Assembly (NCBI GenBank): GCA_021106915.1
Contig: JAIOTH010000090.1
Span: 1 to 15,388, forward strand
Length of the DNA: 15,388 nt
From: a bacterium
GTDB lineage: Bacteria > Patescibacteriota > Patescibacteriia > UBA1558 > S5-K13
Direction of reading: 5' to 3'
In this document: positions 6,660-12,905 of the stretch, piece after piece
Layout: every line of letters begins with the position of its first letter
How positions within the stretch are numbered: the first letter of the stretch is position 1
The notes under the pieces: generated by a model
Told to the model about the DNA's origin: nothing
What the model saw: only the letters and a program-made list of their open reading frames with translations
Databases searched by the model: none
Translations under genes and position numbers: made by a program

Positions 6660-7724
6660 ATGAATAAAAATAAAAAAATAGTTCCAAATAATAGTTTTAC
6701 GGAATTTTTGCTTTACACAACTCCAAACGGAAAAGTAAAAGTAGAGATTTTTTTGCGTGATGAAGATATTTGGCTTACACAAGATAAAATAGCTCTTTTA
6801 TTTGGAGTGCAAAGACCAGCTATTACTAAACATCTTAAAAATATTTTTGAAAGTGGAGAATTAAATAAAAATTTGGTTAGTTCCATTTTGGAACATAGCA
6901 CTAAACGTGGAGCTATTAAAGGAAAGACACAAACTCAAGCTGTAAAATTTTATAATCTTGATGCTATAATTTCTATCGGTTATCGTGTAAATTCACAAAC
7001 AGCAACACAATTTCGTATCTGGGCAACCGAACGACTGAAAGAATATATTATTAAAGGTTTTACTATGGACGATGAACGACTTAAAAATCCGACTAGTATT
7101 TTCGGACAGGATTATTTTGAAGAACAGTTGGCAAGAATAAGAGATATCCGTTCCAGTGAAAGACGAATGTATCAAAAAATTACTGATATATATGCGCAAT
7201 GTAGTGCGGATTATTCTCCTAATAGCAATATTACCAAACAATTTTTCGCAACAGTTCAAAACAAACTTCATTTTGCCATAACAGGCAAAACTGCCGCAGA
7301 GATAGTTCACAAGAGAGCGGATAGTAAAAAATCTAACATGGGATTAACAACATGGAAATATGCTCCAAAAGGAAAAATCAGAGAAACCGATGTTGTGATC
7401 GCTAAAAATTATCTGACTGAAAAAGAACTTGATAAATTAAACAGAATTGTGACAATGTATTTGGATTACGCGGAAATGCAGGCAGAAAAAGGTATTGCGA
7501 TGTATATGAAAAACTGGGTAAAAAAGCTTGATGCCTTTTTAAAATTTAACGAACGAAGAATTTTAGAGAATGCTGGCAACATCAGCCATGAAATCGCTGA
7601 AAAATTAGCATTAGAAGAGTATAATGTATATAGAGTTAAACAAGATCGCGATTATATTTCAGATTTTGACCGCGAAGTTAAAAAAATCTTAAAAAAGAAA
7701 AAGAAATCCCCACACCTATATTAA
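6660..7724 (+). CDS. rhuM: Virulence RhuM family protein (antirepressor-like DNA-binding protein)
   Basis: A full-length member (354 residues) of the RhuM family, named from a Salmonella pathogenicity-island gene and common in accessory regions of many bacteria; its biochemical role is not established. A winged-helix-like N-terminal part is visible: IWLTQDKIALLFGVQRPAITKHLKNIF at 37-63, then the family's RGAIKGKTQTQAVKFYNLDAIISIGYRVNS at 83-112 and FRIWATERLKEYIIKGFTMDDERL at 118-141. The C-terminal part has DYFEEQLARIRDIRSSERRMYQKITDIY, HFAITGKTAAEIVHKRADSKKSNMGL and the usual EYNVYRVKQDRDYISDFD. It uses more GCG, CGT and AAC codons than its neighbours, suggesting transfer. Upstream, AGGAG at 6633-6637 is too far (about 22 bases) to be an obvious ribosome site. 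It lies between the 35-nt repeats, so it is the cargo of the aspS insertion. Confidence 0.86.
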   Translation: MNKNKKIVPNNSFTEFLLYTTPNGKVKVEIFLRDEDIWLTQDKIALLFGVQRPAITKHLKNIFESGELNKNLVSSILEHSTKRGAIKGKTQTQAVKFYNLDAIISIGYRVNSQTATQFRIWATERLKEYIIKGFTMDDERLKNPTSIFGQDYFEEQLARIRDIRSSERRMYQKITDIYAQCSADYSPNSNITKQFFATVQNKLHFAITGKTAAEIVHKRADSKKSNMGLTTWKYAPKGKIRETDVVIAKNYLTEKELDKLNRIVTMYLDYAEMQAEKGIAMYMKNWVKKLDAFLKFNERRILENAGNISHEIAEKLALEEYNVYRVKQDRDYISDFDREVKKILKKKKKSPHLY

Positions 7725-7817
7725 ATTAAGGATAAAATAGATTGTTGGGATTTTACAATAAGTTATTTTAAAATTTAAACACCAAATTCAATTTAAAAGT
7801 GATTTAGGTGTGGGGAT
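7706..7817. repeat. 112-nt element bounded by a 13-bp perfect inverted repeat
   Basis: atccccacaccta (7706-7718) and its exact reverse complement (7805-7817) enclose about 86 bases. Inside are shorter dyads: ATTGT and ACAAT around 7740-7758, an ATTTTAAAAT palindrome near 7770, and AAATTCAATTT near 7785. The left arm overlaps the last codons and stop of rhuM. It could be a small MITE-like element, the joint of an integrated circle, or a structured 3' RNA. No T-run follows the right arm. Confidence 0.55.
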
Positions 7818-7832
7818 AAATAATATATCGTA

Positions 7833-7979
7833 ATGAGAAGCAAAAGGGGAAAAAGCTTAAAAGAAGTGACAGCTTTCCCATTAACCTCTGATGGTCATGA
7901 TCCCATGATGGATAGCCCAGCCGATGTTAATGAAGAACAATTAAAAGAATTAGGAATAGAGTTAAAAGTTGAAAGTTAA
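7833..7979 (+). pseudogene. Displaced second copy of the aspS 3' end
   Basis: An ATG at 7833 opens 48 codons; from about 7845 they read GKSLKEVTAFPLTSDGHDPMMDSP and on to LKELGIELKVES, matching residues 438-478 of AspRS. It has no catalytic domain, so it is a remnant. Outside the central 35-nt identity it differs from the aspS end mostly at third positions, so it is not a recent tandem copy. Its tail uses GAA, CAA and TTA like the body of aspS, suggesting this is the host's original 3' end pushed 1.37 kb downstream. Confidence 0.85.
7881..7915 (+). repeat. Right 35-nt direct repeat, possible att-like junction
   Basis: Perfectly identical to 6515-6549 in aspS and in the same orientation, 1,366 bases apart. 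Sequence left of it (7845-7880) differs from aspS at several third positions, and sequence right of it is host-like in codon use, the mirror image of the left repeat. Confidence 0.6.
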
Positions 7980-7992
7980 AAATAAATTAAAT

Positions 7993-8259
7993 ATGAAGTT
8001 AAATATGAAAAAAAATTGGATACTCTATGTATTGTTAGGTTTATGGATTATAGGAGCAATATATACAAAAATACTACTATTAATCCTAATAATGACAATA
8101 CTATTTATTGGAATTCTAATATTTTCAAATAAACTAGCAGAGCATATAAAATTTCATTTAAAAAAAGATAAAAATTATAATTTATCGGGTGAACTTACAG
8201 CACTCTTTGTTCTTATATTAATTTTAGGTATTATTATATTTAAAACATTAATTAATTAA
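7993..8259 (+). CDS. Small membrane protein, three hydrophobic segments, unknown function
   Basis: Reading from ATG 7993 gives 88 residues; ATG 8005 (MKKNWILYVLLG) is an equally good start, and the TTG at 7969, inside the aspS remnant, is less likely. Hydrophobic segments lie at about 8-24 (WILYVLLGLWIIGAIY), 25-42 (ILLLILIMTILFIGILIF) and 66-86 (ALFVLILILGIIIFKTLI), with a lysine-rich loop between the second and third. No family is recognised. It is the first of five closely spaced genes (next gap 3 bases), which suggests one transcript. It begins just after the displaced aspS end, so its own promoter is unclear. Confidence 0.65.
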   Translation: MKLNMKKNWILYVLLGLWIIGAIYTKILLLILIMTILFIGILIFSNKLAEHIKFHLKKDKNYNLSGELTALFVLILILGIIIFKTLIN

Positions 8260-8262
8260 AAC

Positions 8263-9117
8263 ATGTTAAAAAATAATAAAACTTTAATGTATTTAAAAAT
8301 ATCTAGTATTTTTTATTTTCTATTCTTTTTATGGGTAATATTTAAAAATTTGAATATTTTGAATGATTTTGAATATTTTATTATTTGTGTTCTTATTGAA
8401 TTTCTAGCTGTGCTTGTTCTTACATTATTATTTTCTCTAATTTTATCTTTTTTATTTTATCTAACGATTAGAGTTTATAAACTATTTAAAAAACATGAAG
8501 TAAAATATAAAAAATTTACAGATTATTTATCTTCTGTATTTATGATATCAAGTGCAATTCTCATTTTACTAGCATCTATCATACTAAATTTAGGATTACA
8601 TGATAACTCTATGAAAAGTAATAATTATGATTCACATACGATAAATGATTTAAATAATTCTTCTAAAAATAGAGAATGGCATACTTTTAATTCTGCAGAG
8701 AATAAATTTAAAATAGATTTTCCTTCATCTCCAACACACGACACAACACCAAACTCTACGGAATCACCAAAAGTGGACATATATTATAGCGAACAACCAA
8801 ATGAGCATTATTCTGTTGTTGTATTAACTTTTTTGTCAAAAACAGAAGTATCTAATCCTGAATTATTAATGAAAAATTTAATAAATAATATAGCAGGCAC
8901 CGAAGGAAAAGCAATATTATCAAATTTTACTTATTATAGAGGTAATAAGGCTTTAAATTTTGAGATACGTGGTAAAAACACAGATTCATCTACTTATATA
9001 CAAGGAAGACTTATCTTAGCAAATCAAACACTATATAATTTATTTGTAAGATATGAAGATATTAATTATGATAATGACTATAAAAAATTTATTGATTCTC
9101 TCACATTGACTGAATAA
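8263..9117 (+). CDS. Membrane protein with a C-terminal exported alpha/beta domain (PsbP/DUF1795-like pattern)
   Basis: A 284-residue protein with hydrophobic stretches at about 11-28, 38-68 (long enough for one or two helices) and 91-112, then an Asn/Ser-rich linker (113-137) and a soluble domain from 138 to the end. The domain opens EWHTFNSAENKFKIDFPSSP (138-157), then alternating strands, a helix (LLMKNLINNIA) and a final YNLFVRYEDINYDNDYKKFIDSLTL. This order recalls PsbP/Mog1/DUF1795-type domains of bacterial lipoproteins and anchored proteins. That is a pattern resemblance, not a proven match. Neighbours are unknown proteins spaced 3 and 18 bases away. Confidence 0.72.
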   Translation: MLKNNKTLMYLKISSIFYFLFFLWVIFKNLNILNDFEYFIICVLIEFLAVLVLTLLFSLILSFLFYLTIRVYKLFKKHEVKYKKFTDYLSSVFMISSAILILLASIILNLGLHDNSMKSNNYDSHTINDLNNSSKNREWHTFNSAENKFKIDFPSSPTHDTTPNSTESPKVDIYYSEQPNEHYSVVVLTFLSKTEVSNPELLMKNLINNIAGTEGKAILSNFTYYRGNKALNFEIRGKNTDSSTYIQGRLILANQTLYNLFVRYEDINYDNDYKKFIDSLTLTE

Positions 9118-9135
9118 ATTGATTAAATAAAAATT

Positions 9136-9681
9136 ATGAAAATAAATAAAGATAAAGATAAATTTTTAAAAAATGAATTTTTTAGTTCAAGTATTCAAGG
9201 TGCTTTTATGCATAATCGTCATATTTATAAAACAAAAAATGAATCTGAAAGAAAAAATTTTAAAACGTTTTTATATAATAAATTGTCTCTGTATACTAAA
9301 AAATATGAAAAAAAAATTAAAGAAGAAGAGCATATTAAAAATTTAAAAAAAATACAAAAAGAAATATACAAATATTATAAAGGTAAAAAATTACTAAAAA
9401 AGGATGATACCTTAAATATTGGCACAATACAAAAACTATTAAATCTATACCTAAAATACCTTTGGGTTTCTGGATATATAGTAGAACCACCACATTGTCC
9501 GATTGATAGTACTGTGATTAAAACTTTAGTAAAAAATGGTGCAAAACATTTGGAAAATATAAAATGGACAGAGATAACTATAAAGAAGTATAAAAAAATA
9601 ATAGAAGCTATAAAAAAAGAAGCAAAAAATACATCACTAGCTAAATGGGAATTATTAACTTTAAATAAAAATAGGAAATAA
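9136..9681 (+). CDS. Uncharacterised lysine-rich cytoplasmic protein with a QKxxNxxLKYLW / PPHCPID block
   Basis: 181 residues, no membrane segment or signal. The N-terminal half is charged and likely helical or coiled (KKYEKKIKEEEHIKNLKKIQKEIYKYYK). The C-terminal half has the only distinctive signature: GTIQKLLNLYLKYLW at about 96-110, then EPPHCPIDSTVIKTL at about 117-131, WTEI around 144, and a closing WELL. I recall proteins with QKxxNxxxKYL followed by H-x-PID in accessory regions of various bacteria, but I know of no assigned function. The conserved H, C and D could form a metal or active site; this is speculation. It is preceded by an 18-base gap and followed by a 16-base gap. Confidence 0.7.
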   Translation: MKINKDKDKFLKNEFFSSSIQGAFMHNRHIYKTKNESERKNFKTFLYNKLSLYTKKYEKKIKEEEHIKNLKKIQKEIYKYYKGKKLLKKDDTLNIGTIQKLLNLYLKYLWVSGYIVEPPHCPIDSTVIKTLVKNGAKHLENIKWTEITIKKYKKIIEAIKKEAKNTSLAKWELLTLNKNRK

Positions 9682-9697
9682 ATTAATTTATTAATAT

Positions 9698-10219
9698 ATG
9701 AGTATTCATCCAGAACGGAAAGATATAACTTGTAAAAAATGTGAAGCTCTTTTTGTAATTTTTAAAAAAGATTTTAATTGTCCAAATTGTGGAAGATTAA
9801 TTCCTAATAATCCAAAGATAAATATGGATTTTATTCCAGATACAATTGGAGCTATGTTGTATCATAAAAAAAGATACGGAAATTATCGTCCAGATGGTTG
9901 GTATATTGGTTCAATGACTGAACATCTAATGGGTTTTGCTTTTGATGCTTTTGATTTAATTGAGAATAAAAACCCAAAAAATCCGAAAAAATATCTAAAA
10001 AATTGGGTTAATAAAGTTGTCAAAATTAGAAACAAAAAAGAGAAATATTTAATTAAACATGTTGAAGATGTAATTCTAGAAATGTTGAAAATTTATCAAG
10101 ACTCAGGATTTGAAAAATATTTAGAAAATAAATATCCAGACAGAATAAACAATGAAATAAAACTTACTTTATGGGATAAAATAAAAAAACGATTTTTCTT
10201 TAAAATACCCATGCCATAA
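9698..10219 (+). CDS. Zinc-ribbon protein of unknown function
   Basis: 173 residues. An N-terminal zinc ribbon is clear: C12-x2-C15 and C28-x2-C31, with the second pair in CPNCGRLIP. The rest is mostly helical with a conserved-looking stretch YRPDGWYIGSMTEHLMGFAFDAFDLIENKN and a Lys-rich helical part; it ends in a short basic tail. No catalytic motif or membrane segment is recognised. It may bind nucleic acid or act as an adaptor, judged only from the ribbon. It belongs to the five-gene run, 16 bases after the previous gene and 19 before the next. Confidence 0.72.
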   Translation: MSIHPERKDITCKKCEALFVIFKKDFNCPNCGRLIPNNPKINMDFIPDTIGAMLYHKKRYGNYRPDGWYIGSMTEHLMGFAFDAFDLIENKNPKNPKKYLKNWVNKVVKIRNKKEKYLIKHVEDVILEMLKIYQDSGFEKYLENKYPDRINNEIKLTLWDKIKKRFFFKIPMP

Positions 10220-10238
10220 AATTTACTAAATAAAGTAT

Positions 10239-10775
10239 ATGTTAAAAAAAATAAAAAACACACATAAAATCCTATTAGAAATTGTTATTTTAATTTTAAT
10301 CATTTTAATATTATCTTTTTTCTTAATACAAAAAAATAAAGAATTAACTTTCTCAAAAAAAATTAATGATAGCAATACTAAATTATTAGATAAAATTATA
10401 AAAATAAATAAATCAGATGATTGGGATCTAAAAGTTAAAAATTTAAATCTTATAGCTGAAAAAAAACAAATTTTACCAGAAAAATATGGAGCCGAAATAA
10501 TACAAATAGGTGGTCCAGGATCTCATTATATAAGTAAAAGAGTCTATCAATTGAATGAACATGGATATTTAATGGGGGAAGATTGGATAGACCATTCCTT
10601 TAACAGTATTTATGATTTACTACATGTATCATGTAGAACTGAATACAAAATGGTAAAATGTTATACAGACGGTAAAGAGATAATTCTTCATGAAAATGAA
10701 TGTTCTATGGGAATTAAATATCAAATACAAAATAAAATTAATATAGTTTGTGAAAAAATTACAGAAAACGAATAA
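10239..10775 (+). CDS. Single-pass membrane-anchored protein with a cysteine-containing outer domain
   Basis: 178 residues. A strong hydrophobic segment (about 11-30, ILLEIVILILIILILSFFLI) after a Lys-rich start predicts an N-in signal anchor with the rest outside. The outer part has a short helix-forming stretch and then GGPGSHYISKRVYQLNEHGYL, and four cysteines (132, 141, 155, 171) that could form two disulfides. No known family is recognised. It is the last of the five-gene run; a possible decayed terminator follows. Confidence 0.7.
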   Translation: MLKKIKNTHKILLEIVILILIILILSFFLIQKNKELTFSKKINDSNTKLLDKIIKINKSDDWDLKVKNLNLIAEKKQILPEKYGAEIIQIGGPGSHYISKRVYQLNEHGYLMGEDWIDHSFNSIYDLLHVSCRTEYKMVKCYTDGKEIILHENECSMGIKYQIQNKINIVCEKITENE

Positions 10776-10810
10776 AAAAAACCGCTAAGGGACAAGACCG
10801 CTCAGGGGTT
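10776..10810. terminator. Possible decayed terminator with a short direct repeat
   Basis: An A-run and AACC at its left and GGTT at its right bracket two near-identical 11-mers, accgctaaggg (10781-10791) and accgctcaggg (10797-10807), 16 bases apart. The outer AACC/GGTT can pair but the inside does not fold well, so if this was a terminator it is degraded. It is a local G/C peak at the end of the five-gene run. Confidence 0.3.
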
Positions 10811-10846
10811 ATTTCTAATGTGAATTCTAATTAAATTATAACATAT

Positions 10847-11258
10847 ATGGATAAAAATAATAAATTAATATTACTTGAAAGTAAACAAATTCGTAGAATA
10901 TGACATAAAGACGAATGATTTTTTTCCGTAGTTGATATTATTGAAATTTTAACTAATTCCATAAATCCTACTGATTACTTTAAAAAGCTTCGAAAAAGAG
11001 ATAAAAAACTTGGATCCTACCTAAGGACAAATTGTCCCCACGTAGAAATGATTACAAAAACAGGAAAAAATAAAACAAAAAAAATTTATTAATACTCAGT
11101 TGTCCCCAATTTGGCTACAACTGAAATTAAAAAGTTCTGACAATAAAAAGTATAATACCGATTGTGTAAATTTAAAAAATGCTGAAAAAGAAATAGGTAA
11201 AAGTATAATTTCAAAAAATAATTATTTAGGTAGTAAAAAAGTCAAAAAGTTAAAATAA
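10847..11258 (+). pseudogene. Decayed Bro-N / phage antirepressor-type gene
   Basis: From ATG 10847 the frame reads LILLESKQIRRI, TGA, HKDE, TGA, FFSVVDIIEIL, then YFKKLRKRDKKLGSYLRTNC and PHVEMITKTGKN, which is a recognisable Bro-N domain start (typically IRRVWHxxEWxFSVVD). Both TGA codons (10901-10903 and 10916-10918) fall on the family's conserved tryptophans. A TAA follows at 11090-11092. After it, LATTEI in the same frame and, after a +1 shift in an A-rich run near 11131, a C-terminal piece ending IGKSIISKNNYL match the far end of Bro-N/DinD-like antirepressors. So the middle is deleted and the reading frame is broken. No function is expected. Confidence 0.8.
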
Positions 11259-11259
11259 T

Positions 11260-11604
11260 ATGCAAAAACTATCTCAATTACAGGAATATATCTTAAAAAA
11301 ATCTTTAGGATGTAATAATAGAGGAGTTGATAAAATATATTTTCGTAAGTTTTACAAAAATATCAAGAATCAACCTAAGGATATAGAAAACATAATTATT
11401 AAAAGTTTGAATCGTTTAATTGCTAGAGATTTAATCGTAGCCTTTTGTAAAAAAACAAAACATAAAACATTCATTAATAAAGTACTCTTGACTTCCCATG
11501 GTAAAAAAATTGCTCAAAAACTTTTCGGCACTCAAAAAAAGCTACCAATAAAATACAAATCTAAAAATGGAAACAGAAATAAAAAAAATCCAACAAATAA
11601 CTAG
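11260..11604 (+). CDS. Small winged-helix-like protein
   Basis: 114 residues. The order LSQLQEYILKKS, RGVDKIYFRKFY, a recognition-helix-like IENIIIKSLNRLIARDLIVAF, a wing (KKTKHKTFINKVLLTSHG) and KKIAQKLFG follows the pattern of a winged helix-turn-helix, with a basic tail. Short proteins of this type occur in Patescibacteria, from memory; targets are unknown. It begins one base after the stop of the Bro-N remnant and ends inside the next gene with a 38-base overlap, so translation of the two may be coupled. The basic, unconserved-looking tail might be an extension of the frame rather than functional sequence. Confidence 0.7.
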   Translation: MQKLSQLQEYILKKSLGCNNRGVDKIYFRKFYKNIKNQPKDIENIIIKSLNRLIARDLIVAFCKKTKHKTFINKVLLTSHGKKIAQKLFGTQKKLPIKYKSKNGNRNKKNPTNN

Positions 11605-12274
11605 TAAAATCGATGGCTGGCTTTCAAATGAAGAAGGTGAGCTCCTCTATAATTTAGCTAAAAAATGTAATAAAAACGGCGTTATAGTAGAAATTGGATC
11701 CTGGAAAGGAAAATCAACAATTTGGCTAGCAAAAGGATCCCAAGCCGGAAAAAATATACCAATCTTTGCAATAGATCATCACAATGGATCATTTGATGAA
11801 AAAACAAAAATTTCTACATTTAATGCTTTCATAAAAAACATAAAAGATGCTAAAATAGAAGACATAGTTCACTCTATAGTCAAAAAGTCTCATGACGCTT
11901 CAATAAATTTTAAAAAACCTATTAATTTAATTTTCATTGATGGTGGACATGATTATCAGACAGTTAAACAAGATTTTAATGATTGGTTTAATAAACTCAA
12001 TGATGGAGGAGTAATGATCTTCCATGATAGCACTACTAGAAAAGGAGTTTGGAAAATAGTTTCCAAAAAATTACATAAATCTAAATATTTTAAAAATGTT
12101 AATTTTCTGCACAGCATCACTTATGGAATAAAAACCTCTCAAAATACTTTAGCGGATAGACTAAAAAATAGATTCAATCTATACTTAAAGAGTATTTATA
12201 TTAATTTAATAAAAATACCAGTTCCAAAATTTTTGTGGAATTTGGGCAAAAAAATAATTAGAAAAATACAATAA
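11567..12274 (+). CDS. Class I SAM-dependent methyltransferase (Methyltransf_24 type)
   Basis: 235 residues with a Rossmann-like SAM-binding core: motif I VEIGSWKGKST (41-51), the acidic post-II strand IFAIDHHNGS (66-75), motif IV-like LIFIDGGHDYQTVKQDF (121-137) and GGVMIFHDS (147-155). The D-G-G-H-x-Y pattern is typical of Methyltransf_24 proteins, many of which sit in polysaccharide or secondary-metabolite loci; the substrate here cannot be told. Two aromatic/basic helices follow at the C-terminus and could touch the membrane. The start at 11567 lies within the preceding gene; no later in-frame ATG before motif I is available, so the overlap is likely real. The YbaK-type gene follows after 23 bases. 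Confidence 0.88.
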   Translation: METEIKKIQQITSKIDGWLSNEEGELLYNLAKKCNKNGVIVEIGSWKGKSTIWLAKGSQAGKNIPIFAIDHHNGSFDEKTKISTFNAFIKNIKDAKIEDIVHSIVKKSHDASINFKKPINLIFIDGGHDYQTVKQDFNDWFNKLNDGGVMIFHDSTTRKGVWKIVSKKLHKSKYFKNVNFLHSITYGIKTSQNTLADRLKNRFNLYLKSIYINLIKIPVPKFLWNLGKKIIRKIQ

Positions 12275-12297
12275 AAAAATAAATTGATATTAACCCT

Positions 12298-12894
12298 ATG
12301 CCTATTAATAAAAAAATTCTAAAACTCCTCACCGACAATAACATTAAAAATGAAATTATAAATCATCGAAAAGTTTATACTGCTTTTGATGCCTCCCAAA
12401 CCCTGAAAGTTAAACCTCAAGAAATTGCCAAATCTTTAATTATAAAAATAAAACGGGATTTTTATATGGTCATTTTAGGGGCTAATAAAAACATTGATTT
12501 TAAAAAAATTGCTAAAAAATTAAAAATAAACGAAAAGGATATAAAAATCCCTTCTGAAAAAATATTAATCAATAAATTTAAGATCAAACCTGGTTCAGCT
12601 CACGTCTTTGCAAATATATATAAAATTCCAATTATAATAGATAAATCTTTTTCCGAACTGAAAACAGCTATTTTCTCCTCTGGGAGTTTTACGGAAAGCA
12701 TTAAAATGAAGCTAAAAGACTATATAAAATTTCAAGAACCTGAAATTTTTATTTTTGGAAAGGTGAAAAAGTTTAAAATCCAAAAAACTACTCGTCCTCC
12801 GAAGCTTCAGCGAAAAGGGAAACCAAAAAAGAAAATGACAAAAAAAGTGACAAAGAAAAAAACTAAAAAAACTAAGAATAAAATTAAAAAATAA
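12298..12894 (+). CDS. YbaK/ProX-type aminoacyl-tRNA deacylase with a lysine-rich tail
   Basis: Residues 1-150 follow the YbaK/EbsC/ProX fold, which hydrolyses mischarged tRNAs (for example Cys-tRNA-Pro or Ala-tRNA-Pro) in trans. Signs are YTAFDASQTLKVKPQEIAKSLIIK at 27-50, with the family's key lysine at 45, then FYMVILGANKNIDFKKIAKKL, PGSAHVFA around 97-104, and a GSF in place of the usual glycine-rich loop. The exact substrate cannot be assigned. From about residue 155 to 198 the protein turns into an unusual basic tail, with KKKMTKKVTKKKTKKTKNK near the end. That tail is not part of the family and probably adds nonspecific RNA affinity. The gene shares the strand with, and lies between, a methyltransferase and a membrane protein. 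Confidence 0.85.
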   Translation: MPINKKILKLLTDNNIKNEIINHRKVYTAFDASQTLKVKPQEIAKSLIIKIKRDFYMVILGANKNIDFKKIAKKLKINEKDIKIPSEKILINKFKIKPGSAHVFANIYKIPIIIDKSFSELKTAIFSSGSFTESIKMKLKDYIKFQEPEIFIFGKVKKFKIQKTTRPPKLQRKGKPKKKMTKKVTKKKTKKTKNKIKK

Positions 12895-12905
12895 CTAATA
12901 ATCAA

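Noticed and set aside
6561..7310. Minus-strand frames across the aspS end and rhuM
   Set aside because: They overlap clear coding sequence on the + strand and have no ribosome sites or family features.
7805..7817. DnaA box in the inverted-repeat arm
   Set aside because: The arm reads TTATCCCCACA on one strand, with extra cytosines compared with TTATNCACA, and there is no cluster of boxes.
7833..7979. The 48-codon frame as a functional small protein
   Set aside because: From about codon 5 it is the AspRS C-terminus without any catalytic part, so it is a remnant of aspS.
10847..11258. Reading the Bro-N gene as intact under an alternative genetic code
   Set aside because: Even with UGA as tryptophan a TAA at 11090, a deletion and a frameshift remain, and neighbouring genes use TGG and have no in-frame TGA.
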